A stretch of DNA of 64,000 nucleotides from Mediterranea massiliensis (GTDB lineage Bacteria; Bacteroidota; Bacteroidia; Bacteroidales; Bacteroidaceae): the NCBI RefSeq assembly GCF_900128475.1, contig NZ_LT635835.1, positions 50,517-114,516 of the forward strand. The letters are read 5' to 3'. This document shows positions 50,643 through 60,607 of this stretch, one piece after another (within the stretch, counting starts at the first letter, position 1; the number at the start of each line of letters is the position of its first letter). The notes under the pieces were generated by a model, which saw only the letters and a list, made by a program, of their open reading frames with translations, was not told where the DNA came from and did not search any database. The translations under genes and the position numbers were made by a program.

Positions 50643-51382
50643 TTATTTCTTTTTCTATTATACCATAATAAAATTTTTTGAGGTATAATTTTTCTAAGTA
50701 TATTTTTAGTAGATTCTAAAAAATTAGTTTCTTGCCATGATGCCATATAGTGATGAATAGTCCGTGTGTTTTTTGTTATATGCATTTTTTTTGTAATGAT
50801 ATTGATGGGACAGAAGTATTCTGATGGATAGATATAAATATCTCCGATTTTTTGAATACCAGATATACATGATAATCCATCTTGGATTAATAAATTGGTA
50901 GTATATTCAACAATAGTTTTCAGATTTAGCGTGTCATCTTTATTTCGAAAATGTAGAGTAGCGTAAAAATCTAAAATTTTTTTATACTGGCCAAGGCCAG
51001 GGTTACAACCTAGGCCAAGGCCAGGGGCGACTGTGCAATATTGCATAGTCGCCCCTATTTCATAATCTCTCTCCAATCCCATAAAGGCTCCTCGATCTAT
51101 AATATCGTCTAATGGTTTGATAACTTCAACATCTGTGTCAAAATAGAGTCCTCCATAATGATAGAGTATCCAAAATCGGGTATAATCACTCACAAAGGCG
51201 TATTTCTTCGCTTCGTATGCCTCTTTTGTATAAGGAATGATATTGACATCGAAATTATCTTCATTCCATTCTTTTATTTCATAGTCGGGAAGATACTTTT
51301 TCCATGATGCAATACATTTAATAGCCAATGGTGGAAGTGGATTTCTTCCAAACCAACAATAATGAATAGTTTTAGGAATCAT
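50639..51382 (-). CDS. Family 32-type glycosyltransferase
   Basis: A 247-residue protein with the GT32 opening IPKTIHYCWFGRNPLPPLA and the DxD motif GGLYFDTDVEVIKPLDD. Residues around 120-134 (PGLGLGCNPGLG) are encoded by a GC-rich, partly tandem insert (50989-51025) in an otherwise AT-rich gene. It transfers a hexose or amino sugar to the growing repeat unit. Confidence 0.85.
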   Translation of the reverse strand: MIPKTIHYCWFGRNPLPPLAIKCIASWKKYLPDYEIKEWNEDNFDVNIIPYTKEAYEAKKYAFVSDYTRFWILYHYGGLYFDTDVEVIKPLDDIIDRGAFMGLERDYEIGATMQYCTVAPGLGLGCNPGLGQYKKILDFYATLHFRNKDDTLNLKTIVEYTTNLLIQDGLSCISGIQKIGDIYIYPSEYFCPINIITKKMHITKNTRTIHHYMASWQETNFLESTKNILRKIIPQKILLWYNRKRNK

Positions 51383-51390
51383 ACTTATGT

Positions 51391-52341
51391 TTATTTCACT
51401 TGTGTATTTAGTATGTTGTATTTAATTTTTAGGAAGATAGCTAGACTAATTCTGAATAGATTCCCTAATCTTAGATGATATATTATTTTATATACAGGCT
51501 TAGTGGTTGGTAAATCAGTTGTGATAATCCTCTGCGCCTTTTTGTAATCCTCTAATAAAAGAAGATTTTCAAGAAGACTTTGGTAATTTTGATATAGTTT
51601 GTCTGTATAACCATATTTTTTCAAGTCATTGCCATACCATTGGATATATAATTCTGTAGCAATTACTTTTCGAGTTATAATATCCTTATTTGTCCTAATG
51701 GTAGTGCGTGTTACACTGTCTTTACGGCTCCTTTCTCGGATTGTTATAATTTTATTTGTGAATAAAATGTTTTGTGCTTCTCGATAGAACCTTAAGAAAA
51801 ATACACCTTCATATATACGAAGATATTCATCAAAGGGAAATGCCTGGAGTATATTGGTCTCTATTACATGTATGAAATCTCCTGAAACTTTTCCTGTGAG
51901 GAAATCTTGATATGTAATGACTTGCTCTATTTTGTTCTTCAGTAAGGGATTCTTTTGATATGCATCTAACATATCATTGGGTACAAATAGATAATGTCGG
52001 TATGTTGGATGCGCCTGAATGGTTGTGGCTATGTCCTTAATAGCTGTGTTTGTGAAATAATCATCACTATCCAAAATAATACAGTATTCTCCTGTTGCAT
52101 TCTTTATAGCTGCATTCCTTGCTGCATTTGTGCCTTTATTTTGAGAGAATTTTATGAACTTAATGTGTTTGGTATTGGAAATATAGGAACGGATATATTC
52201 TTCAGTTCGGTCTGCAGAACCGTCATCTACAATGATATGTTCAATAGGAATTCCCCATTGCAAATTTCTTGTGATGCTATCAATGCATCTACAAATCGTA
52301 TCTTCACGATTGTATACTGGAGTTATAATTGAGAATTTCAT
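51391..52341 (-). CDS. Family 2 glycosyltransferase
   Basis: A 316-residue GT2 enzyme with the classic N-terminus SIITPVYNREDTICRCIDS, HIIVDDGSADRTEEYI and the DxD-like LDSDDYFTN. The C-terminal part is a basic amphipathic helix region, probably membrane-associated. It lies 8 bp after GT32 reading from the other side, in the same operon. Confidence 0.9.
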   Translation of the reverse strand: MKFSIITPVYNREDTICRCIDSITRNLQWGIPIEHIIVDDGSADRTEEYIRSYISNTKHIKFIKFSQNKGTNAARNAAIKNATGEYCIILDSDDYFTNTAIKDIATTIQAHPTYRHYLFVPNDMLDAYQKNPLLKNKIEQVITYQDFLTGKVSGDFIHVIETNILQAFPFDEYLRIYEGVFFLRFYREAQNILFTNKIITIRERSRKDSVTRTTIRTNKDIITRKVIATELYIQWYGNDLKKYGYTDKLYQNYQSLLENLLLLEDYKKAQRIITTDLPTTKPVYKIIYHLRLGNLFRISLAIFLKIKYNILNTQVK

Positions 52342-53258
52342 TGCTCATAGTTGATTTTTAGTTCTTCTATGCCAGATGTTCCTTTCAGTACAATATATTC
52401 AGGATATTGTTGGAATTCTGTTGGGTGTTCAGGTATAGGGTAAATTAAGTGTTTCCCGTGCAGGAGATATTCATTTAAAAGCGTCTCAGATACTCCTAGT
52501 GATTTGTTGTTGACTATTGTTTGAACCATGTTGATAGGGTAACTCAATAGACAGGGATTGATTCCAGTTTTCCCTTTATTGAGAAGATTGTGTGTGTGTA
52601 CATAGTTATGGAGATGTGCTTCTAATGTAGATGGATTGTTAAAAATAATATTCTTTATCAATTTTATCATTAATTGTTTGCTGTAAATATGTCCATCAAC
52701 AGAAAAACGATATCCCCAATTATTAGATTTATCGTAGTCTGAATAATTCCAGCTTATGATGTTACTTATAGGAGGGGGTAATTGTTTTTGTGGCGTATTG
52801 ATGGATTTACCTAAACGTAAGGAAAAAGAGTTTTGATTGGAGTCTTGATTTATCCATTCTAGTATTTCATCGTTCAGTTCAATTTTTCGGATAAATATTG
52901 AATCATCCGTAAGAAACATTATCTGTTTACAGGAACTTTTTGTAACAATTTCAATTAGTAAATCTCTGAAGTTGGATTTTTGCCACCTGCAATGTTTGTA
53001 TCTTATTAATTTCTTTAGGTTGAAGAATGATAGATAGTCTTTACATGGATAGCGATGTTTTCCATTGGTCTCTTTGATGAATTGATATTGGGGATATCTC
53101 CTCTCCAATATATTATACCCGGCTTGGTATTCATCGTTTGATGTGTTATACAAAACGGCTAATTGATGTGCGGTTTTACTCCAATGTTGCTGGACACTTG
53201 CGAGCAATGCGTCTAATTGTAGGGCGCGGTTGAATGAGAATACGATAATATGAATCAT
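52338..53258 (-). CDS. Glycosyltransferase-like protein
   Basis: A 306-residue protein beginning IHIIVFSFNRALQLDALLAS, like a GT-A fold with a nucleotide-binding start, and carrying FLTDDSIFI as a DxD-like motif. Enzymes of this type in polysaccharide loci are often annotated as hypothetical. It overlaps the GT2 start by 4 bp. Confidence 0.65.
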   Translation of the reverse strand: MIHIIVFSFNRALQLDALLASVQQHWSKTAHQLAVLYNTSNDEYQAGYNILERRYPQYQFIKETNGKHRYPCKDYLSFFNLKKLIRYKHCRWQKSNFRDLLIEIVTKSSCKQIMFLTDDSIFIRKIELNDEILEWINQDSNQNSFSLRLGKSINTPQKQLPPPISNIISWNYSDYDKSNNWGYRFSVDGHIYSKQLMIKLIKNIIFNNPSTLEAHLHNYVHTHNLLNKGKTGINPCLLSYPINMVQTIVNNKSLGVSETLLNEYLLHGKHLIYPIPEHPTEFQQYPEYIVLKGTSGIEELKINYEQ

Positions 53259-53366
53259 TTAGATGTATTTATTGATAAATGGTGAAAGAATATTATTTTT
53301 CGCAGTAGTTGAATGCTTGAATTTCTCTGCTGTGTTATTGTATTTGATGACATTTCGGGATTGTTT

Positions 53367-54026
53367 TTACAGTTCATATTGCATGTAGGCATATTGACGC
53401 GCTCTTTCTTTGTCTTGCGGGGAAAGATAATCTGTACCTATGCTTTTTTTGCCTTTGAATACGGTTTCAAATAGTTCTTCCAGTTCTTCTCGTTTCATCC
53501 GTTCGCTTTCAGGATAAAGCTTTTTTTCATGTTCTATAATTTGCTCCAATGTGAACTTGGAGGCGATGATTTTTGCCGGACTTCCTACGACGACTGCATA
53601 CGGAGGAATTTCTTTATTCACTAATGAATTGGCACCTACGACAACTCCACGCTTTAGATGTGTTCCTCCCAATAAGGTAACGTTTGCACCACACCAGCAG
53701 TCTTCATCAATATACACACCTTTCTCGTTGTCATTGATATGTAGGCGTCCAATGATTCGTTGGTTTAATCCTACCGTAGGTATATGGTTACCAGTAACAA
53801 TCATGCCATTGCATGAGATGGATGAGTATTTTTTTATTACGAATTTCCCGGGGGGAGTAATGATAATCGTACAGTTTGGTTGGATGAGTGTATAGTCATC
53901 CAAATAAACATTTTGCGGAAATCCGCAATGGCAGGGCTGCAAGATGTTATTGTCTCTTCCACAAAAGCCGAGTTTCTTCTTGAGTTGTTTTTCTTTGTAC
54001 TTGTTATATAAATATCCAAAATACAT
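53367..54026 (-). CDS. Left-handed beta-helix acyltransferase
   Basis: A 219-residue protein from ATG 54026 (MYFGYLYNKYKEK). A longer frame to 54095 would overlap the fucosyltransferase end by 43 bp. Hexapeptide repeats are visible (VYIDEDCWCGANVTLLGGTH, VVVGANSLVNKEIPPYAVVV, GSPAKIIAS). It probably O-acetylates a sugar of the repeat unit. Confidence 0.8.
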   Translation of the reverse strand: MYFGYLYNKYKEKQLKKKLGFCGRDNNILQPCHCGFPQNVYLDDYTLIQPNCTIIITPPGKFVIKKYSSISCNGMIVTGNHIPTVGLNQRIIGRLHINDNEKGVYIDEDCWCGANVTLLGGTHLKRGVVVGANSLVNKEIPPYAVVVGSPAKIIASKFTLEQIIEHEKKLYPESERMKREELEELFETVFKGKKSIGTDYLSPQDKERARQYAYMQYEL

Positions 54027-54052
54027 GATATGGTAATATTTTGTGATTTCCA

Positions 54053-55108
54053 CTATACTGTATGAGTTGTGTTGATACGAAAGCTGGGCGAGCACGTAAT
54101 CTTATCAGGATTCGTGTTGAGCCATGCCCCCCACCAACCAAATGAACTATTTGTGATAATCTGATGTTTGCATTGCGCCATAAGTTGCATATCGCGGAAA
54201 CTTTCATTTCCTTTATTCCAGTCTATGAAAGTGATAGCGTCTTTTGCACCGTCTAAACCTAGGATGTTGAAATTCTCTTTGGCCCATTGTACACTTCCTG
54301 GGTCGCAAAAGATGTAAAACATAGGACGAGGTACATGTTTCCGTATAAGCTTGACAGCTCTTTTGAAGTAGCCAGTCACGTAACAGGGATAATTGAATCC
54401 CAGCATATCTCCTCTCCTGGCATGGATGGCAACTGAATTGGTTGCTGTTATTTGTTTAAAAACTAACAGATTTCGATCATCGGTTATGGGTGGAAAAATA
54501 AAAGTCTTGCGTATTTTATTTTCAATGTGTTCTATTCCGCTACCTTTGTATTTGAAAAGCAGTTTTTGGCCCGCAAATAACGGCTGATTAGTTTTGGGGA
54601 ACAAGGTTGTTGTACAGTCCAACTTGTCTGCCGGAACTTTACGTCGCGCTTTCCACATCTGTAGGTGGCAATAAGGCAAAGTGTGTTTAAGTTTTCGCTT
54701 GAGATGTGATTTAAAATCACTTTTTCTTAACTGGTCTCCCCAAAATTGCGGTTCCTCAAAGTTCCCGAATGTGTTGACCAAGTCAATACCAATGTTTCGG
54801 AAAGCCTGTGTGAAATAGACCGGGTAGTTCATGTTCTTCTTCCAAAATTTACTTTCTCGGATTTCGTTCATCAATCTGGCCCAATCTTCCGGTGCGATTC
54901 TGTCTTTGATGTCCGGGGCTTCAATATTGAATATGCGCCCTAACTCATATCCGTTCCATTGGCAAGTTACCTGGTTGCATTCAGGAATATCATAGATAAT
55001 AGTTTCGATGTATAAATCATCTGCCGGATTCGCTTCCTGCATGGCCAAATACTCGCAATAGGAGAGCATTTGATTGCCCAGACCGGATTCTATGTGAATT
55101 AGTTTCAT
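54053..55108 (-). CDS. Family 11 alpha-1,2-fucosyltransferase
   Basis: A 351-residue GT11 enzyme. The start HIESGLGNQMLSYCEYLA, the donor motif AIHARRGDM and the C-terminal TNSSFGWWGAWLN are typical. It transfers fucose from GDP-fucose in alpha-1,2 linkage, so the polysaccharide probably contains fucose. The preceding Wzy frame runs 92 bp into it. Confidence 0.85.
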   Translation of the reverse strand: MKLIHIESGLGNQMLSYCEYLAMQEANPADDLYIETIIYDIPECNQVTCQWNGYELGRIFNIEAPDIKDRIAPEDWARLMNEIRESKFWKKNMNYPVYFTQAFRNIGIDLVNTFGNFEEPQFWGDQLRKSDFKSHLKRKLKHTLPYCHLQMWKARRKVPADKLDCTTTLFPKTNQPLFAGQKLLFKYKGSGIEHIENKIRKTFIFPPITDDRNLLVFKQITATNSVAIHARRGDMLGFNYPCYVTGYFKRAVKLIRKHVPRPMFYIFCDPGSVQWAKENFNILGLDGAKDAITFIDWNKGNESFRDMQLMAQCKHQIITNSSFGWWGAWLNTNPDKITCSPSFRINTTHTV

Positions 55109-56423
55109 GTTGTTGCTGGTATTTCTTTTTTATGGATAAATAGATAGGTATGAAGATGAAATAAATACTGAATGTTTGTGGTTGCGAAAAAGCGCTTCCA
55201 GAGAAAGATGATATTAACATTATGATTGTAGCTGCGGAACATACGGTATATACAGGGTGTATTTTTCTGTTTTTGAAGAAGAAAACTGTCAAATGGACAA
55301 AAAATACGATGTAAATAATCAGTCCGGCAAATCCCAAGTTTACTAACAGATTACCGTATGCAATATCCGGTGTGGATAACTGGTTGATATGACCTGTTTC
55401 TCCATTGTATAGTCCGATATTAAAATGGTATAATTGGTGTGTACGTTTTTGCGATTCGGAAATAAGCCCAAGACCGAAAATCTGTTCGCATATAGGTCTA
55501 TGTATCATATAATTGCCTCTTTCATACACCCATGCAAAACGGTAAGTCATAGTAGCATCGCTACTTTCATAATTCTTGCCAAAATCACCCCGTAGGATTT
55601 GCTGCAAATCGTTTTGAGTATTTCCCTTTTCAAAACGGTTGCTCAGGGTACCCCAAAACGGGATAAGCATAATGCCAATAAGTATGGCATACTTGCTGAT
55701 ATTGGAAAACTTTCCGGTCATGGCAAGCGAAAGGAATACCATCATGATGCCAGTAAAGATGCCGGTACGTCCCAATGTGCACATCAAGGCTGTAAAGAAT
55801 AATAATCGGTAAACTATGATTTTCCCTTTAAAATATTGTGGGGCAATAAATGATAGCGTTAAATAGAAGCTTAAATTAGCGGGCGAATTGTAAAGTCGGA
55901 TTAATCCGACTGTCTGATCCAAGCTCCCCTCACCGGCATAAGGCATAATGGGACGTCCGAAAACGATTTGCAAAATATACAGGCCGCTTGTTATTACAGC
56001 CACCAAGATTAATAGCTGGAGGAGTTTGTAAAGTTCTGTATATTTAATTTGTGTTAAGATTGGTAAAGAAGCCAACAACAAATAACTTCTTCCTCCCTGC
56101 AATACTTGGTAAGGCGAGAATTCATAATATGTCAGAGAGAAAAGTACACATGCAATGATAAATAATACCAGTAGCTTATAATATTTGATCCATGGAAGAT
56201 TTGGTAAATGGAATTTACCGCTGGCTATCAAATAGATATTTATCGCAAATGTATATACTATAGCAATATCTTTATTCTGAATTTGTAGTACACTATCTGT
56301 CCATAAACCGAAACCTCCATTATAACCCATCATGAAACTGAGGTATAGAAAATATGATATATATTTGTATTTTGGTTGGAAGTATAGTATTAAGGATATT
56401 GTTAAAAGGAGTATTCCTAACAT
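55017..56423 (-). CDS. wzy: Wzy-type polysaccharide polymerase with possible frameshifted end
   Basis: A 468-residue membrane protein with about 11-12 hydrophobic spans and the large periplasmic loop of Wzy (FEKGNTQNDLQQILRGDFGK). It joins repeat units at the periplasmic face. The last 40 or so residues (QQQHETNSHRIRSGQ... ) are hydrophilic, lie in a 92-bp overlap with the fucosyltransferase start, and look out of frame. One extra A in the A6 run near 55126-55131 would make the gene end with a TGA overlapping the next ATG (ATGA). Confidence 0.75.
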   Translation of the reverse strand: MLGILLLTISLILYFQPKYKYISYFLYLSFMMGYNGGFGLWTDSVLQIQNKDIAIVYTFAINIYLIASGKFHLPNLPWIKYYKLLVLFIIACVLFSLTYYEFSPYQVLQGGRSYLLLASLPILTQIKYTELYKLLQLLILVAVITSGLYILQIVFGRPIMPYAGEGSLDQTVGLIRLYNSPANLSFYLTLSFIAPQYFKGKIIVYRLLFFTALMCTLGRTGIFTGIMMVFLSLAMTGKFSNISKYAILIGIMLIPFWGTLSNRFEKGNTQNDLQQILRGDFGKNYESSDATMTYRFAWVYERGNYMIHRPICEQIFGLGLISESQKRTHQLYHFNIGLYNGETGHINQLSTPDIAYGNLLVNLGFAGLIIYIVFFVHLTVFFFKNRKIHPVYTVCSAATIIMLISSFSGSAFSQPQTFSIYFIFIPIYLSIKKKYQQQHETNSHRIRSGQSNALLLRVFGHAGSESGR

Positions 56424-56439
56424 AAGAGTTATTATTTAT

Positions 56440-57789
56440 TTATTTATTCCAAATTCCCATGGCATTATTCGAAATAATTTTTTTTAGTTGAATTTTCCCG
56501 GTGGTACTTTGTGTAGCAAATATGATAATAGGGAGAATTAGAATTCCTTCTATCCCCCACATCTTACAACAGATATACATTATCGGTACTGAAATCAGAG
56601 CAAATGTTAAATAAATAATTAACTGCAGGCGTACTTTTCCGATTCCATTAATGAGATACATATATATGTTACCATAGCTTTGTGCAAATGAATAGGTTGC
56701 CATGGTAATTGTTAGAGATAAAGGAATGTGGATACTTTCACCAATCCAAAATTTATAAAAAGTAGATGATATAATAATCATCAAAGTATAAATAGGGATA
56801 CATATCAATGATAATTTTTCCAGTTTGTGTTGAGTCGATTTCATCCATGCAAAGTCTTTTTGTGTATATGCTTCTGTAAAAGCAGACCAAAATGGAGTAA
56901 GTATAATAGATATTCCCATGTTGATTACATTAAAATATTTGTATGCTATATTGTATTGTGTTACTGCTTCCGGTCCTTGGATTCTTGATAACATGATATT
57001 GATAAATTGGAAGATAACCAGCATGGAAATCATTATAATAAAGAATTGACTTCCTAAGCCAATGATATTTCGTGATAAACCAAATTGCACATGCGAGATA
57101 GAAGGGCGTATTTCTTTGTATTTTTTTCTACTGAAAGTTATGATAGAAATTACGACCAACAATATGCAAGGTACACCAGAGAATATAAATGCTAATTTTG
57201 TGAGACTACCTTCTGTGGTATGTGTCAGTATAAGAATTGATACAAAAGCAAGTACCTGGCCACAGGTTTGAATTAAGGCAGCTAATGCAGGTCTTTGATC
57301 TGCAGCTAACATCGTAGTAAAAATGCTTGCTACAATATTTATACAAAAAAAACATGACAAAATGGCAAATACAATTTTAAGTTCCTCATTATAAGATATA
57401 TCTATATTCAAAATAGAACTCCAATTTAAATAACGATTTACAACAAAAATAATGAGAAATACAAATGAAAACAATATGGACAAGATGGCATATGTCGTGC
57501 TGACATAGCATTTTACCATCTTCATATCACCAATGGCTTTAGCCTCTGCAAACTTGTTCCGAAATCCATTTGCAAAACCTAAATCAAAATAAGAAATCCA
57601 TGCGACAATGGAACTTAATGTTAGCCAAATACCATACTGAGTGGGATTAATATAATTAATAGTAATAGGTACGATTTGTAATGATACCAATATACTAATA
57701 GCTCTTAATCCTATCGAGGCTGCAATATTCTTTTTTGCTTTTATTGTTCGAGGATTTCCTTTTTGAAAAAAGTTTTTTATTAACGTCAT
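56440..57789 (-). CDS. wzx: Wzx-type polysaccharide flippase
   Basis: A 449-residue membrane protein (ATG 57789) with about 12 hydrophobic helices of the MOP/Wzx exporter family (KNIAASIGLRAISILVSLQI; ...FDLGFANGFRNKFAEAKAIG). It flips lipid-linked repeat units across the inner membrane. It is AT-rich relative to the flanking element. Confidence 0.85.
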   Translation of the reverse strand: MTLIKNFFQKGNPRTIKAKKNIAASIGLRAISILVSLQIVPITINYINPTQYGIWLTLSSIVAWISYFDLGFANGFRNKFAEAKAIGDMKMVKCYVSTTYAILSILFSFVFLIIFVVNRYLNWSSILNIDISYNEELKIVFAILSCFFCINIVASIFTTMLAADQRPALAALIQTCGQVLAFVSILILTHTTEGSLTKLAFIFSGVPCILLVVISIITFSRKKYKEIRPSISHVQFGLSRNIIGLGSQFFIIMISMLVIFQFINIMLSRIQGPEAVTQYNIAYKYFNVINMGISIILTPFWSAFTEAYTQKDFAWMKSTQHKLEKLSLICIPIYTLMIIISSTFYKFWIGESIHIPLSLTITMATYSFAQSYGNIYMYLINGIGKVRLQLIIYLTFALISVPIMYICCKMWGIEGILILPIIIFATQSTTGKIQLKKIISNNAMGIWNK

Positions 57790-57882
57790 GAAAATCAAAT
57801 GGCTATATTAATCAATGTTTTTTATAGATGTAAAATTTATTGATTTGTTTAAGTTTTTATATGCTTAAATGTTTGACTATTT

Positions 57883-58551
57883 TTATCCTTTCCAATCAAT
57901 ACCACTTTTCAATTTTAAATTATTACCTCCATAAATGGAATGAGTATCAGGGAGTGTTTTCGTAATAATTGCTCCAGCAGCAATCACTGAATGATCTGCA
58001 ACTTGTACACCTTTTAAGATGGTACTTCTACATCCAATCCATACGTGATTGCCTATGCGGATGGGAGAGGGAGCATTTATGGTTTCGCCCTGCGAGTTGA
58101 GTATTTTATGAAAATCAGAGTCCATTACTAGAATGTCCCATGAAAGCAGGCAATCATTCCCAAAGCTGATATTCTTCTGACAGACGATACTACTATTTCC
58201 CGTCATGGAAAAATTGTCTCCAAACCGTAATACGGCATCAGAGGCAACGCTAATCCTGCTGCCCGAGCCTAAACTGACTTTTCCGTCCAAGATGACTTCT
58301 CCACGTACTTCCCAAATGCTTCTGACGTTCTTATGATCCAATGTACCGATATTTCGTTTCCCAATTGCTAAAAGTCCACTCCGAACCGATGCGTTAATTG
58401 TTATTTTTCCCGCTATCCGGCTTAATTTAACATTTCTATAAATCAATATGGGAAACTTGAGAGCCGTACTAAAAGGGAAGTAGTAGAAGTTTACGTATAA
58501 AGTCTTTACAATGTTCAGAGAGAATAGCTTTTTTAATTTGTCGGGTATCAT
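57883..58551 (-). CDS. Left-handed beta-helix acetyltransferase
   Basis: A 222-residue protein with hexapeptide repeats (VILDGKVSLGSGSRISVASD, IRIGNHVWIGCRSTILKGVQ, VADHSVIAAGAIITKTLPD) like maltose or serine O-acetyltransferases. A basic, hydrophobic N-terminus suggests membrane association. It probably acetylates a sugar of the polysaccharide. It starts 1 bp after the 58553 gene's stop. Confidence 0.8.
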   Translation of the reverse strand: MIPDKLKKLFSLNIVKTLYVNFYYFPFSTALKFPILIYRNVKLSRIAGKITINASVRSGLLAIGKRNIGTLDHKNVRSIWEVRGEVILDGKVSLGSGSRISVASDAVLRFGDNFSMTGNSSIVCQKNISFGNDCLLSWDILVMDSDFHKILNSQGETINAPSPIRIGNHVWIGCRSTILKGVQVADHSVIAAGAIITKTLPDTHSIYGGNNLKLKSGIDWKG

Positions 58552-58552
58552 A

Positions 58553-60607
58553 TTAATTAAGCTCTTTGATTATATCATCTATAGTAACTTCTTCTAAAAT
58601 AGGATTAGGTTCCATATCTCTATATTCTTTTTTAAGTTTTGCTTTATATTGTTCTCTTGCTGTTTTCTTAAAACAGAAGATGTAGGCTTTTCTGATATAA
58701 ATATGGTCTATAAGTGGTCTTATGAAAGGAATAATAATCATAACTATAGCTGAAATTGTACTAATCCATTTTACTTTATTAAAAAAAGAACATGTAATGA
58801 GTACAACAACAACCAAAGAATATAAAAGAACAATTGTTAAGCATTTATTTTTTTCCTTTTTATACTCAGAGGCAATCCACTTTGATTCTCTAATATCGTA
58901 TTCTTGTTTTTTTTGCTCGTAAGTTTCTTTTAGTACTTGGTTTCTCTCTTCTGCTAACTTATAGGCCATCATTTGTATTTTTTGTTTGTGTTGAGAATTT
59001 AATGACTCGAGCTCTGTTATTTTGCCTTTTAATTGTTCTGTGTCTTTACGTTGTTTTTCAGCCGCTTGTTGTTTTTCTGCAATATATCTGTCAATTTCAT
59101 CAATATCAATGATATTAATGTAAGTGTCTTCGTTTGATTGGTTTATGTCTTCAGGCTTAATGGCGAGTTGACGTAATGCAGCTATTTTTCGTTTGAGTTC
59201 TTCGGTATTAATCTCCCCAGCGGTCATTTCTTTTGTCAATTCATCATAATAAACTCCTACTGCGTCATTTACTAATGCAGAAAGTGCGATTTGGGCTTTA
59301 GTAATAATATCAAATGAATGTAAGTTCATTTCGTTGCTAAGCCCCTTGTTTAGTAAAAGCCAGAAGCGATTGGTTAAGAAGTCCAAATCTGTTGCTAAAG
59401 GGACGCAACCTGCTTGGTGGATACTTTTATGGTGCGACAATTTGAAAGTCAGTTTATTTGCAGAAACTAATATGTGACCTATATTGTGAAATATCTTCTG
59501 ACTTTTACTTCCTCTCTTTATGCTAATATAGTTCAATAGCTTTAGTTTCTTAAAGAGGTCATCCTCATTATATTCATTCCTAAGTTCCTCTAATGCTGTG
59601 TTGTGTTCAATAGAGAATTGCATGTTTTCTTTGTCATAATAAGACTCTTGTGCATCTAATAATATATTATGGGATTTTAACTTTTCATAAAAATCAACTA
59701 ACATTTCTTGTACTTGAAAAGCAGATTTACAGGATGTAACGATATATGTCATGGCCTGCTTGGATGGGTCTAACTGCTGCTTATGGTTTACTATATCTTC
59801 TGCTGCAGAAAAGTAGTTTTCAATTTCTATTTTAGTTTCTGTGAAATAACGGAAGTGAATAGGCGCTTTGTGGGAGCGTTTATTGATTTGCAGAGCTAAA
59901 TCAAAGAATTCATCGAATAGTGTTTGGTACAGTGTGCCATTGTAGCCTGCCATACTGAATAGGATTTCTGTGTCGAAATAAATATAGAGCGGCATGTCCA
60001 TTTGATCAATGACATGGTAATCTGTATTATATGTAAGTCCGACATAAATTATCATTCCTTGTCTAATTTTGTTAAGCTGGTTCATTAATCTATTATCGTT
60101 ATTAATGGAAACGATGAACCCGCTTATGACTGCTCCATATTCAGGTGAAACGGCTTTTTCATCTATCACAAAAGAATAGAATGCTTTTTTTAGTTCTTCT
60201 TCATAGTTGGTTTTTTCTAATAAATTCGCATGCTTTGTTTTTACATAATATAATAGAGATTCAATAAGATGGCCATTCTCACTTTGGGCTTCAGATAGTT
60301 TGTTTTGTATGTCTTGGCATTCCTTACCATTTAATTGGGTTGTTACAGTATATTGTGTTCTGTTTTTATCCAAAAAGTTCAGGCGGTTGGTGGCTCGTTT
60401 GACTACAGCTTCTGGTAATTTGAATCCATATTCTGTACAAATCCATCCAATCATTTCCTGTAATTCAAAATGAACAATATTCTTATTGGCGATGATGAGT
60501 TTGATGAATTCTGAGATAATAGTATAGATGTCCTTTTTGCCATTATATAAAACGCGAAAAACAGCTAAAGACGCCATGCATTTCTTTTTATCTGATATTC
60601 TATCCAT
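58553..60607 (-). CDS. Large PIN-like/coiled-coil/two-TM protein of unknown role
   Basis: A 684-residue protein heading the polysaccharide operon. MPLYIYFDTEILFSMAG (D212, E214) resembles the start of a PIN-like nuclease domain. Residues 505-585 are a Lys/Glu/Gln coiled coil. Two membrane helices follow near the C-terminus (CLTIVLLYSLVVVVLITCSF; ISAIVMIIIPFIRPL). It is not a typical polysaccharide enzyme. Similar layouts occur in single-protein phage-defence factors, so a defence role is possible but unproven. Confidence 0.55.
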   Translation of the reverse strand: MDRISDKKKCMASLAVFRVLYNGKKDIYTIISEFIKLIIANKNIVHFELQEMIGWICTEYGFKLPEAVVKRATNRLNFLDKNRTQYTVTTQLNGKECQDIQNKLSEAQSENGHLIESLLYYVKTKHANLLEKTNYEEELKKAFYSFVIDEKAVSPEYGAVISGFIVSINNDNRLMNQLNKIRQGMIIYVGLTYNTDYHVIDQMDMPLYIYFDTEILFSMAGYNGTLYQTLFDEFFDLALQINKRSHKAPIHFRYFTETKIEIENYFSAAEDIVNHKQQLDPSKQAMTYIVTSCKSAFQVQEMLVDFYEKLKSHNILLDAQESYYDKENMQFSIEHNTALEELRNEYNEDDLFKKLKLLNYISIKRGSKSQKIFHNIGHILVSANKLTFKLSHHKSIHQAGCVPLATDLDFLTNRFWLLLNKGLSNEMNLHSFDIITKAQIALSALVNDAVGVYYDELTKEMTAGEINTEELKRKIAALRQLAIKPEDINQSNEDTYINIIDIDEIDRYIAEKQQAAEKQRKDTEQLKGKITELESLNSQHKQKIQMMAYKLAEERNQVLKETYEQKKQEYDIRESKWIASEYKKEKNKCLTIVLLYSLVVVVLITCSFFNKVKWISTISAIVMIIIPFIRPLIDHIYIRKAYIFCFKKTAREQYKAKLKKEYRDMEPNPILEEVTIDDIIKELN

